DNA from: Paludibacteraceae bacterium
GTDB lineage: Bacteria; Bacteroidota; Bacteroidia; Bacteroidales; Paludibacteraceae
Assembly (NCBI GenBank): GCA_947445425.1
Contig: CANFFA010000002.1
Span: forward strand, 1 to 23,352
Direction of reading: 5' to 3'
Length of the DNA stretch: 23,352 nucleotides
The notes beneath the pieces are model-generated. The model had not been told where the DNA came from and searched no databases. It saw nothing but the letters and a program-made list of their open reading frames with translations. Every line of letters starts with the position of its first letter. Position 1 is the stretch's first letter. The position numbers and the translations under genes were made by a program. This document shows, piece after piece, positions 14,800 through 22,376 of this stretch.

Positions 14800-15738
14800 A
14801 AGTCCTTTTTCAGACAAGTAACGTTCTGCTTCAATAGCAGCCTGACAGCCACTACCAGCAGCAGTAATTGCCTGACGATAGTGTGGGTCTGCCACATCTC
14901 CAGATGCAAAAACACCTGCTACATTCGTTCTAGGAGTTCCAGGAACGGTTTGAATATAACCCACTTCATCTGTTTCAATCCAAGGTTTAAAAATATCAGA
15001 ATTCGGTTTATGACCGATAGCAAGGAAGAATCCATCAATATCAATGTGCAATTGTGATTCATCAGATTCACCACGACGTTTCACTAAATTGGCACCTTGT
15101 ACCACTTTATCGCCTGTTAAACCGAGTGTTTCACATTCGAAAAGCACTTCAATTTTTGGATTTTCTAAAACGCGGTCTTGCATGATTTTTGAAGCACGTA
15201 GAATATTTTTACGTACGATCAGAAAAACCTTTGACGCTAATCCAGCAAGATAAATGGCTTCTTCACAAGCAGTATCCCCACCACCAACAACAGCAACAGT
15301 CATTTTACGATAGAAGAAACCATCGCAAGTTGCACAAGCAGAGACACCTGAACCAGCATATTTTTGCTCGTCAGGTAATCCTAAATACTTAGCAGTCGCA
15401 CCTGTTGAAATAATGATAGTATCTGCTTCAATAATCTTTTCACCATCAATGGTCACTTTGTAAGGAGCAGAGGATAAATCTGTTGCTGTTACTGTGCCAA
15501 AACGGATATCAGCACCAAAACGTTCCGCTTGTTTGCGTAAATCTTCCATAAGGGCAGTACCTGTAGTCCCTTCAGGATAACCTGGAAAATTCTCAACTTC
15601 AGTAGTTGTTGTTAATTGACCGCCAGGTTGCATGCCTTCATACATTAATGGAGAAAGGTTGGCGCGTGAAGCGTAAATTGCAGCGGTATAACCAGCTGGT
15701 CCTGAGCCTATGATTAGGCAACGTACTTTTTCTATCAT
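14797..15738 (-). CDS. trxB: Thioredoxin-disulfide reductase
   Basis: FAD/NADPH flavoenzyme that reduces thioredoxin. The product is 313 aa, normal length. The FAD-binding GSGPAG is at 11-16, the redox-active CATC at 135-138, the NADPH-binding GGGDTA at 152-157 and the second FAD motif is in VFASGDVAD near residue 280. The sequence EGMQPGGQLTTTTEVENFPG is typical. Start at 15738 is supported by the family N-terminus (EKVRCLIIGSGPAG). The gene lies after the LolA-like gene on the same strand, separated by a heptamer palindrome of about 120 bp, and its stop opens another short repeat region. Confidence 0.97.
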   Translation of the reverse strand: MIEKVRCLIIGSGPAGYTAAIYASRANLSPLMYEGMQPGGQLTTTTEVENFPGYPEGTTGTALMEDLRKQAERFGADIRFGTVTATDLSSAPYKVTIDGEKIIEADTIIISTGATAKYLGLPDEQKYAGSGVSACATCDGFFYRKMTVAVVGGGDTACEEAIYLAGLASKVFLIVRKNILRASKIMQDRVLENPKIEVLFECETLGLTGDKVVQGANLVKRRGESDESQLHIDIDGFFLAIGHKPNSDIFKPWIETDEVGYIQTVPGTPRTNVAGVFASGDVADPHYRQAITAAGSGCQAAIEAERYLSEKGL

Positions 15739-15744
15739 GAAAAT

Positions 15745-15864
15745 TAGTGTTTAATGATGAGTGATGAACGACTAGTGTTTAGTGATTAACGATTAGTGAT
15801 TAACGATTAATGATTAGTAAGTCTCACTTATCATTAAACACTAATCACTAAACACTAATCATTA
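15745..15864. repeat. Heptamer palindrome between the LolA-like gene and trxB (locus 2)
   Basis: Eleven units in unbroken 7-bp register on the plus strand (15745-15821; mostly TAGTGTT, TAGTGAT, TAACGAT, TAATGAT), then five inverted units (15830-15864). The last inverted unit, read on the minus strand, is TAATGAT, whose TAA is the stop codon of the LolA-like gene. The two halves can pair over long stretches, so the transcript could form a large hairpin. Confidence 0.9.
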
Positions 15865-16503
15865 TCTTAAGTCGTTAATAACTACTTTTTTATATTTTGC
15901 TGAATTAAAGACGAAAGTATTATCAGGAATTTTTAGATCCTTTTGGTAATTGGTGAGCGTAAGGAGTGAACTACCCCCATTTTTATTGGTAAGTTTTATA
16001 GAAACGAGATTATCAGTGGTTTTGTTTATTTGCACTTCAATTTTAACAATATCATTTTTCTTTAACTTGGGAACCATTTCAATACAGTGATTCTGGGTAG
16101 ATTTTGATTTATCAGAAAAAGAGAAATTACATTTCGATTTATAAGCCGATAAGATTGCCATCGGATTGGTCTCAGAAAGTTCCTTTTCAGAAGGTTCTGT
16201 AATGGAGACTTCATTGTTGTGGGTAAAGTAGGACCATTGCGTTTTACCATCAAAATAGGCCTTCATCACAGGCATATCCAAAACAAATTTATCACCTTTC
16301 ATGGTAAAAGTACCAGAAACATTTTGGGTTACTAATTCATTTTTTTCTTTGCTGGATAATTTAAAATCTGTCTTAACAGCATTAGTTTTAACACTGCTGA
16401 GTAATTCTTCAATAGCCTTTTCTGCATCTGTACTCGACTGGGCATTAATGGTTTGAAACAAGAATGAAAGCATTAGAAATGGAAAGATTACTTTTTTAAA
16501 CAT
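15862..16503 (-). CDS. LolA-like outer-membrane lipoprotein carrier protein
   Basis: Periplasmic LolA-fold protein, 213 aa, likely to carry lipoproteins to the outer membrane. Signal peptide MFKKVIFPFLMLSFLFQTINA (given as residues 1-21), then the LolA layout: N-terminal helix (DAEKAIEELLSSVKT), strands with GTFTMKGDKFVLDMP and AYFDGKTQWSYF, and the closing IPDNTFVFNSAKYKKVVINDLR. The FDGKTQW…Y and FVFNSAKYKKVVINDLR parts are typical of the Bacteroidota LolA-like group. Lies directly downstream of ftsK on the same strand, a pairing common in the phylum. No LolB-like partner in view. The TAA stop is part of a heptamer. Confidence 0.85.
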   Translation of the reverse strand: MFKKVIFPFLMLSFLFQTINAQSSTDAEKAIEELLSSVKTNAVKTDFKLSSKEKNELVTQNVSGTFTMKGDKFVLDMPVMKAYFDGKTQWSYFTHNNEVSITEPSEKELSETNPMAILSAYKSKCNFSFSDKSKSTQNHCIEMVPKLKKNDIVKIEVQINKTTDNLVSIKLTNKNGGSSLLTLTNYQKDLKIPDNTFVFNSAKYKKVVINDLR

Positions 16504-16510
16504 GAGTCAT

Positions 16511-16630
16511 TAGTGATTAGTGATTAACGATTAGTGTTTAACGATTAGTGATTAACGATTAGTGATTAACGATTAGTGTTTAATGATTAGTAATTCACAT
16601 CCATCACTAAACACTAATCACTAAACACTA
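16511..16630. repeat. Heptamer palindrome between ftsK and the LolA-like gene (locus 3)
   Basis: Twelve consecutive units in perfect 7-bp register (16511-16594), with TAGTGAT or TAGTGTT alternating with TAACGAT for most of the length. An 8-nt break follows, then four inverted units (16603-16630) ending 2 nt from the ftsK TAA stop. The left end begins 7 nt from the start codon of the LolA-like gene. Confidence 0.92.
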
Positions 16631-16632
16631 AA

Positions 16633-19164
16633 TTACAGGTTATTGAGAATTTGAGTTAAATGATAATCGTCCATGACGAGTACTTGACGTGCTTTACTAC
16701 CTTCGAATGGGCCGATAATTCCAGCTACTTCCAATTGATCTACAATACGACCTGCACGGTTATAACCGATGGAGAATTTACGTTGAATGAGGGACGTAGA
16801 ACCCTGTTGATTCGCCACTATCAATCGTGCTGCTTCCTCAAAAAGTGGGTCGCGTTTAGACATATCTACTGAGCTAGAATCAATCCCTTCCCCGTCCGGA
16901 CGTATGTATTCAGGTAAATAAAAAGCAGTAGGATAACTTTGTTGTTTCTTGATATGGTTGACAATGTTTTCTACTTCTGGTGTATCAACAAAGGCACATT
17001 GTACCCGTACTAAATCACTACCCTGTGAGAAAAGCATATCACCACGTCCCACCAATTGGTTGGCTCCAGGAGAATCTAGAATGGTACGAGAATCTATCAT
17101 AGAAGATACGCGGAAAGCAACACGTGCAGGGAAGTTGGCTTTAATTACCCCTGTAATAATATTTACAGAAGGACGTTGCGTAGCGATAATCATGTGGATA
17201 CCAACCGCACGGGCCAACTGAGCAATACGTGCAATCGGCATCTCTACCTCTTTACCAGCGGTCATTATCAAATCACCGAACTCATCCACAATTACAACAA
17301 TGTAAGGTAAAAAACGATGACCTTTTTCTGGATTTAATTGACGGTTGGTAAACTTTTCGTTGTACTCTTTTAAGTTACGGACATGCGCCTTTTTAAGTAG
17401 GTCATATCTATCATCCATCTCCTTACAAAGTGAATTTAGGGTTTCAACAACTTTGCTCGTATCAGTAATAATGGCATCTTCGCCATCGGGCAATTTAGCT
17501 AAGAAATGTTTTTCAATATCCCCATAGATATTAAACTCCACCTTTTTCGGGTCCACCAAAACCAATTTCAATTCAGAGGGGTGCTTCTTGTAAAGTAAAG
17601 AGGTAATAATGGCATTCAATCCAACCGATTTACCTTGTCCAGTAGCACCCGCCACCAACAAGTGAGGCATTTTGGCCAAATCCACCATGAAAATTTCATT
17701 GGTAATGGTGCGTCCAAAAGCGACTGGTAACTCAAATTTTGATTCTGTGAATTTTTTAGAGGCAATGATGGAGTGCATAGAAACTACTTGAGGGTCACTG
17801 TTAGGAACCTCAATACCTATGGTCCCTTTTCCAGGTATTGGAGCAATGATACGGATACCTGTAGCCGCTAAACTAAGCATAATATCGTATTCCAAATTTC
17901 GTATTTTAGAAATACGCACACCCGCCTTAGGAACAATTTCGTAAAGTGTAATGGTTGGACCCACAGTAGCCTTAATGGTTTCTATTTCGATACCATAATT
18001 TTGTAAAGTGGTGATAATACGGTTTTTATTGGCATTTTGTTCCACCATGTCAATTTGCGTATCATTTGCATTGCCATACATTTTAAGCAAATCGATGGTA
18101 GGATACTGATAATGAGACAAATCCAAAGTGGGGTCATATTTACCTAACTTTGTAAGATTATAAAATGGATCGTCATCCTCGCCAGGTATAATTTCCATAG
18201 GAAGAGGTTCTTGAACTTCAAGTTCTTCCATCGGATCTTCTATCGCCTCTTCTTCCATCTGTTGAATTTCAAAAGGTACTTCATTAACAGATGCTGAAAG
18301 CACTTCTGGTGTTGGCTCAGGATTATGCTCTATGATCAATACTTCTTCTTGATCTTGAGCTTTCACAATCCAATCTTCAGGAATAATTTCTGTACCAACA
18401 GCAACACTCGCTTCCATCGTTGGTTCAATCTCAGGAAATTCTTCAAGCTCCTCAATGTTTTCAACTGCTTTTGATTTTCGAGAGAAAAGTCCTTTTAAAT
18501 ATGGAATAGTTGATTTAGAAGTGATTGTCCAATAGGCAATAAAAGTACCAAGCAATATCATCAAAGTACCTGATAATCCAAAGAATGAATTTAACAAACT
18601 ACTTACATAATCACCGTGGCGACCTCCTGGAGAGAAGAAAAGAAAATCTTTATAAAAAGAAGACAAGGCAAATCCTAGCAGAATAGAAATCCAAATCAGC
18701 CAAAAAAAAGTATGTAGAAAAGCCTTCCAAATGGATGTTAGGGAAACATTCATTAAACGTAGTCCCAATACCGTACCAAAATATAAAAAGGCAAATGCAG
18801 AAACGCCAAACCACCTATTGATAAAAGTCTCAGCAAAAACAGCACCTGTGACAGAGGCCCAATTTTGAATTTCTCCACGCAATAGCCTCAATTCCCTCCA
18901 AGACAGATCCATTTTACTTTGATCGGCAGCACCTGTAAAGAAATAGGATATAAAAGAGACAAATAAGAACAATACAGCAATCAGAACAAATAGTCCGATT
19001 ATAAAGTGGGTCCTCTCATCTCTTAAAAATAGATTTGCGCTCTTAAAAAAGCTTTTGTCATTTACGACCGCTGATTTTTTTTCAGGTGTCTGTGAACTTT
19101 TATGTTCAATAGTATATTCATTATCAGGCTTATGAGACTTTTTAATTGGTTTCTTGGGTGCCAT
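16633..19164 (-). CDS. ftsK: DNA translocase FtsK
   Basis: Septum-anchored DNA pump that segregates the chromosome terminus and activates XerCD recombination at dif. The product is 843 aa. A basic cytoplasmic start is followed by about four membrane segments (about 50-215), an acidic linker (about 230-345, rich in E and P), the alpha/beta motor and the C-terminal gamma domain. Walker A is GATGQGKS (506-513), Walker B is VVIVDEFGDL (D627) and IIATQRPSVNIITGVIKANF is the conserved helicase-like segment. The gamma domain (about 775-843, SLIQRKFSIGYNRAGRIVDQLE) is the winged helix that reads KOPS-type polar sequences. All parts are intact. A -7 box lies at 19255-19262. The first gene of a same-strand series followed by the LolA-like gene. 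Confidence 0.96.
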   Translation of the reverse strand: MAPKKPIKKSHKPDNEYTIEHKSSQTPEKKSAVVNDKSFFKSANLFLRDERTHFIIGLFVLIAVLFLFVSFISYFFTGAADQSKMDLSWRELRLLRGEIQNWASVTGAVFAETFINRWFGVSAFAFLYFGTVLGLRLMNVSLTSIWKAFLHTFFWLIWISILLGFALSSFYKDFLFFSPGGRHGDYVSSLLNSFFGLSGTLMILLGTFIAYWTITSKSTIPYLKGLFSRKSKAVENIEELEEFPEIEPTMEASVAVGTEIIPEDWIVKAQDQEEVLIIEHNPEPTPEVLSASVNEVPFEIQQMEEEAIEDPMEELEVQEPLPMEIIPGEDDDPFYNLTKLGKYDPTLDLSHYQYPTIDLLKMYGNANDTQIDMVEQNANKNRIITTLQNYGIEIETIKATVGPTITLYEIVPKAGVRISKIRNLEYDIMLSLAATGIRIIAPIPGKGTIGIEVPNSDPQVVSMHSIIASKKFTESKFELPVAFGRTITNEIFMVDLAKMPHLLVAGATGQGKSVGLNAIITSLLYKKHPSELKLVLVDPKKVEFNIYGDIEKHFLAKLPDGEDAIITDTSKVVETLNSLCKEMDDRYDLLKKAHVRNLKEYNEKFTNRQLNPEKGHRFLPYIVVIVDEFGDLIMTAGKEVEMPIARIAQLARAVGIHMIIATQRPSVNIITGVIKANFPARVAFRVSSMIDSRTILDSPGANQLVGRGDMLFSQGSDLVRVQCAFVDTPEVENIVNHIKKQQSYPTAFYLPEYIRPDGEGIDSSSVDMSKRDPLFEEAARLIVANQQGSTSLIQRKFSIGYNRAGRIVDQLEVAGIIGPFEGSKARQVLVMDDYHLTQILNNL

Positions 19165-19254
19165 GTATTCTTTTTAAAACTTAAATGGGAAATAGGAAAG
19201 TGTGAATAAGCTTCATTCATTTAATTTGATTAAATCAAGTATTGCTCTGGTCTG

Positions 19255-19262
19255 CAAAATTA
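19255..19262 (-). promoter_or_regulatory. -7 box of ftsK
   Basis: Minus-strand TAATTTTG, about 90 nt before the ATG. No strong -33 visible. Confidence 0.45.
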
Positions 19263-19369
19263 ATAAAAAGGAGCAGTAGAATGACATTTTTTACTATAAA
19301 TTTAGTGAAAACTTAATTTATTGTTTCAGTGTTATACAGCATTAGAAATTTCAATCAAACGCAATTAAA

Positions 19370-20023
19370 ATGACCACAAAACAGCGTTTCAAACATGTAA
19401 TCAATTGGTTTACAGAAAACATGCCTATAGCAGAAACCGAATTGCACTATGATGATCCTTTTGGATTATTGATAGCCGTTATTCTTTCGGCACAATGCAC
19501 AGATAAAAGAGTAAACATGGTTACTCCAAAATTAATGGAAGCATTCCCCACCCCTGAAACGATGGCGGAAAGTAATGATGAGGTCATTTTTGATTATATA
19601 CGGAGTATCTCCTACCCCAGTAGTAAGTCAAAATACCTAGTTGGAACGGCTAAAAAGTTGGTTTCTGATTTTGGAGGGTTGGTACCTGATGATGTGGAGG
19701 CACTTCAGACTTTACCAGGTGTCGGTCGAAAAACGGCCAATGTCATTGCCTCGGTGATCTATAACCAACCAACTATGGCGGTAGACACGCATGTTTTTCG
19801 TATCTCGGAAAGACTTGGTTTCACGAAAAACTCCAAAAATCCATTACAAACAGAACTTCAATTGGTAAAACATATCCCTGCCGACATTATTCCCAAAGCA
19901 CACCATTGGTTAATATTACATGGAAGATATGTATGCGTGGCACGTTCGCCCAAATGTGGTGAATGTGGATTGAAGGAATGGTGTAGGTATTATGAAATGG
20001 GGAAATTACCGCATTTGGGGTAA
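19370..20023 (+). CDS. nth: Endonuclease III
   Basis: Bifunctional DNA glycosylase/AP lyase that removes oxidised pyrimidines in base-excision repair. The product is 217 aa. LSAQCTDKRVN is at 39-49. The helix-hairpin-helix is LPGVGRKTANV with the catalytic lysine K121, and the catalytic aspartate is D139 in VDTHVFR. The 4Fe-4S cluster uses C189, C196, C199 and C205 in the family spacing C-x6-C-x2-C-x5-C. The last six residues and stop are coded by an 18-bp sequence that is repeated exactly once just downstream. Converges with ygiQ. No TAnnTTTG box is obvious upstream. Confidence 0.96.
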   Translation: MTTKQRFKHVINWFTENMPIAETELHYDDPFGLLIAVILSAQCTDKRVNMVTPKLMEAFPTPETMAESNDEVIFDYIRSISYPSSKSKYLVGTAKKLVSDFGGLVPDDVEALQTLPGVGRKTANVIASVIYNQPTMAVDTHVFRISERLGFTKNSKNPLQTELQLVKHIPADIIPKAHHWLILHGRYVCVARSPKCGECGLKEWCRYYEMGKLPHLG

Positions 20024-20039
20024 TTACCGCATTTGGGGT
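20004..20039 (+). repeat. 18-bp exact direct repeat at the end of nth
   Basis: AATTACCGCATTTGGGGT occurs twice in tandem, at 20004-20021 and 20022-20039. The first copy codes for the last residues of Nth and part of its TAA stop; the second lies just outside. Confidence 0.9.
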
Positions 20040-20044
20040 AATTG

Positions 20045-20070
20045 TAGAGACGCAATGCATTGCGTCTCTA
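20045..20070. repeat. Perfect 26-nt palindrome
   Basis: Half-site TAGAGACGCAATG, repeated exactly in inverted orientation, with ATGCAT at the centre. It resembles short AGACGC…GCGTCT palindromes that I recall from intergenic DNA of Bacteroidota and cyanobacteria (recalled, not checked). Confidence 0.9.
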
Positions 20071-20099
20071 TGATATGAAATTCAATGCAATTTGGGGCA

Positions 20100-20278
20100 T
20101 TTAGACGCAATGCATTATTCCGGATTTAGACGTTATGCATTATTCCGGATTTAGACGCAATGCATTATTCCGGATTTAGACGTTATGCATTATTCCGGAT
20201 TTAGACGCAATGTATTATTCCGGATTTAGACGTTATGCATTATTCCGGATTTAGACGCAATGCATCGCGTCTCTACTA
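20100..20278. repeat. 25-bp tandem array with alternating 50-bp super-unit
   Basis: Six contiguous 25-bp units start at 20103, 20128, 20153, 20178, 20203 and 20228. Odd units carry GACGCAATGCATTATTCCGG and even units carry GACGTTATGCATTATTCCGG, so the true period is 50 bp, three copies. The fifth unit has one substitution. A seventh partial unit (20253-20272) turns into a 20-nt palindrome with one mismatched pair and ends against the ygiQ stop. There are no spacers, so it is not a CRISPR array. Confidence 0.92.
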
Positions 20279-20280
20279 CA

Positions 20281-22098
20281 TTACCGATCAAACAATTTTT
20301 TCAATAAATCGGGCCGTTTCAATCTTTGTAGGTCTTTAACAATATGGTTTTTGTACTCACCTTTGTACCAAAAGAAGAATTTACGTTGTTCTAATTTCTC
20401 ATCTTTTGTTTTGGCCGTAAATACAGGTTCTAAAGTATAGGGATGAAAGCCTGAATAATAGATTTCAGTGGCTAAAGTCATAGGTGTCGGAGTAAAATCC
20501 TGCACCTGCTCCAATTTGAAATCAAACTTCTTGGTCAATACAGCAAGTTCCGCCATATCTTCATTGTGACAACCAGGATGACTGGAAATAAAATAAGGAA
20601 TCAATTGTTGGTTCAGACCCGCTTCACGATTGATACGGTCGAATTGATGTTTGAATTGCCCAAAGTATTCAAAGCTTGGTTTACGCATCATGTTCAATAC
20701 CACATCAGAAGTATGTTCTGGAGCAATTTTCAATCTTCCAGAAACATGATTGGTTACCAACTCTTTTATATATTCAACATGGCTTTTATTAGATTCAGGA
20801 TCTTTTGTATCACTCAAAAGCATATCATAACGCACTCCACTTCCAATAAATGATTTTTTAACGCCTGGAACTTTGTCCACAGAACGATAAATATCCAAAA
20901 GCTGCGTATGATCGGTATTCAAATTAAAACAAACCGTTGGGAAGATACAAGAAGGTTTTCTGCACTGAGCACAGATGTGCATTTTCTTTCCTTTCATGCC
21001 GTACATATTCGCCGATGGCCCTCCAAGATCACTCAAATAACCTTTAAAATCAGGCATATGGGTGATGTTTTTGACCTCCTTAAGAATCGATTCCTTTGAA
21101 CGTGAAACAATATGTTTTCCTTGATGGGCAGAAATAGTACAAAAAGAACAACCCCCGAAACAACCTCTGTGTATATTCACAGAGAATTTGATCATTTCAT
21201 ACGCTGGAATAGTTTTTCCCTTGTATTTTGGGTGTGGCAAACGGGTATACGGAAGATCATAAGAGGCATCTAAATCCTTCACATTCAATGGATCATAAGG
21301 TGGATTTACAATTATCCAACGATTACCTGTCTTTTGCAACAAGCGATCTGCCCTATACTTATTAGATTCTTGCTCAATATGCTTAAAATTAGAAGCATAA
21401 AGTTTTTTATCTTTCAAACACACTTCATGAGACACCAAGGTAATGTCACTCCATTCAGGATGTTCAGGAACATCTTTTAATAAAATAGAGGTTTGTGCAA
21501 TGTCCACAATTTCGGAAAAAAGCCTACCCTCTTTCAACTGTTTTGCCAACTCCACAATTGGCTTTTCACCCATACCGTATACAAGTAAATCCGCTTTAGA
21601 ATCTACCAAAATACTAGGCATTAATTTATTAGACCAATAATCGTAATGCGTATAACGACGAAGAGAAGCTTCAATTCCTCCGATTACCAAGGGTACATCG
21701 GGATAAAGCTTTTTGATGATGTGTGAATAAGTAATGGTACAATAATCCGGACGCATATTCGGCTTTCCATCAGGAGAATAGGCATCATCAGAACGCAAAC
21801 GTTTGTTGGCTGTATAATGATTTACCATTGAATCCATATTCCCTGCAGAAACAGCAAAGAAAAGACGTGGTCGCCCCATTTTTTTAAAGTCACGTAAATC
21901 GTCCCGCCAGTTTGGTTGAGGAACAATGGCAACCTGTAAACCTTGTGCTTCGAGAATTCGTCCAATTACTGCTGCACCAAAAGCAGGATGATCTATATAC
22001 GCATCGCCACTAAAAAGGACGACATCTACCTGATCCCAGCCACGGATTTCAAGTTCTTTTTTTGTAGTAGGGAGAAAATCAGTGAGTTGATATGTCAT
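20281..22098 (-). CDS. ygiQ: YgiQ family radical SAM protein
   Basis: Radical S-adenosylmethionine enzyme of the YgiQ (UPF0313) family, 605 aa, reaction unknown. N-terminal segment with FLPTTKKELEIRGWDQVDVVLFSGDAYIDHPAFG (residues 8-41, quoted in sense only) and PLVIGGIEASLRRYTHYDYW resembles a cobalamin-binding-like fold. The 4Fe-4S/SAM motif is C313, C317, C320 in RGCFGGCSFC. Further cysteines occur in HICAQCRKPSC, and GRLKIAPEHTSDVVLNMMRKPS is a family block. The C-terminal region (DFTPTPMTLATEIYYSG, then a basic end) is complete. Converges with nth; its stop is 2-3 nt from the end of the tandem array. A possible operator surrounds its -7 box at 22222-22229. Confidence 0.93.
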   Translation of the reverse strand: MTYQLTDFLPTTKKELEIRGWDQVDVVLFSGDAYIDHPAFGAAVIGRILEAQGLQVAIVPQPNWRDDLRDFKKMGRPRLFFAVSAGNMDSMVNHYTANKRLRSDDAYSPDGKPNMRPDYCTITYSHIIKKLYPDVPLVIGGIEASLRRYTHYDYWSNKLMPSILVDSKADLLVYGMGEKPIVELAKQLKEGRLFSEIVDIAQTSILLKDVPEHPEWSDITLVSHEVCLKDKKLYASNFKHIEQESNKYRADRLLQKTGNRWIIVNPPYDPLNVKDLDASYDLPYTRLPHPKYKGKTIPAYEMIKFSVNIHRGCFGGCSFCTISAHQGKHIVSRSKESILKEVKNITHMPDFKGYLSDLGGPSANMYGMKGKKMHICAQCRKPSCIFPTVCFNLNTDHTQLLDIYRSVDKVPGVKKSFIGSGVRYDMLLSDTKDPESNKSHVEYIKELVTNHVSGRLKIAPEHTSDVVLNMMRKPSFEYFGQFKHQFDRINREAGLNQQLIPYFISSHPGCHNEDMAELAVLTKKFDFKLEQVQDFTPTPMTLATEIYYSGFHPYTLEPVFTAKTKDEKLEQRKFFFWYKGEYKNHIVKDLQRLKRPDLLKKLFDR

Positions 22099-22209
22099 GA
22101 GGAAAGTAATGAATAATTAATAGGGTACAATTAGCAAATGGAATCTTGCAATCAGATTATTTAATTGATAATTGATGAAGTATATGAAACCTTGAAACAT
22201 TTTTAGGTC

Positions 22210-22240
22210 AATATATGTTTACAAAAATACGACATATATT
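22210..22240. promoter_or_regulatory. Dyad around the -7 box of ygiQ (possible operator)
   Basis: AATATATGT at 22210-22218 and its exact inverse ACATATATT at 22232-22240 are separated by 13 nt. The minus-strand -7 box TATTTTTG (22222-22229) lies inside. Half-site centres are 22 bp apart, about two helical turns, which suits a dimeric repressor. Confidence 0.5.
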
Positions 22241-22315
22241 CACTATAAAGTTTTAAACCGTACTTCTGTTAACAAAAAAACACCCATCATTAAGCAAAGC
22301 AGCTATAATTTTCAG

Positions 22316-22323
22316 TAATTTTG
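22316..22323 (+). promoter_or_regulatory. -7 box of pepT
   Basis: TAATTTTG, 53 nt before the pepT ATG. A -33 element is not clear. Confidence 0.45.
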
Positions 22324-22376
22324 CATGGTATACGTTGAAACATTTACATATTTTTTAATTAGCAAATTATTTACAA

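Noticed and set aside
20100..20278. CRISPR-like array
   Set aside because: The units are contiguous, with no unique spacers, a 25-bp period and no cas genes nearby.
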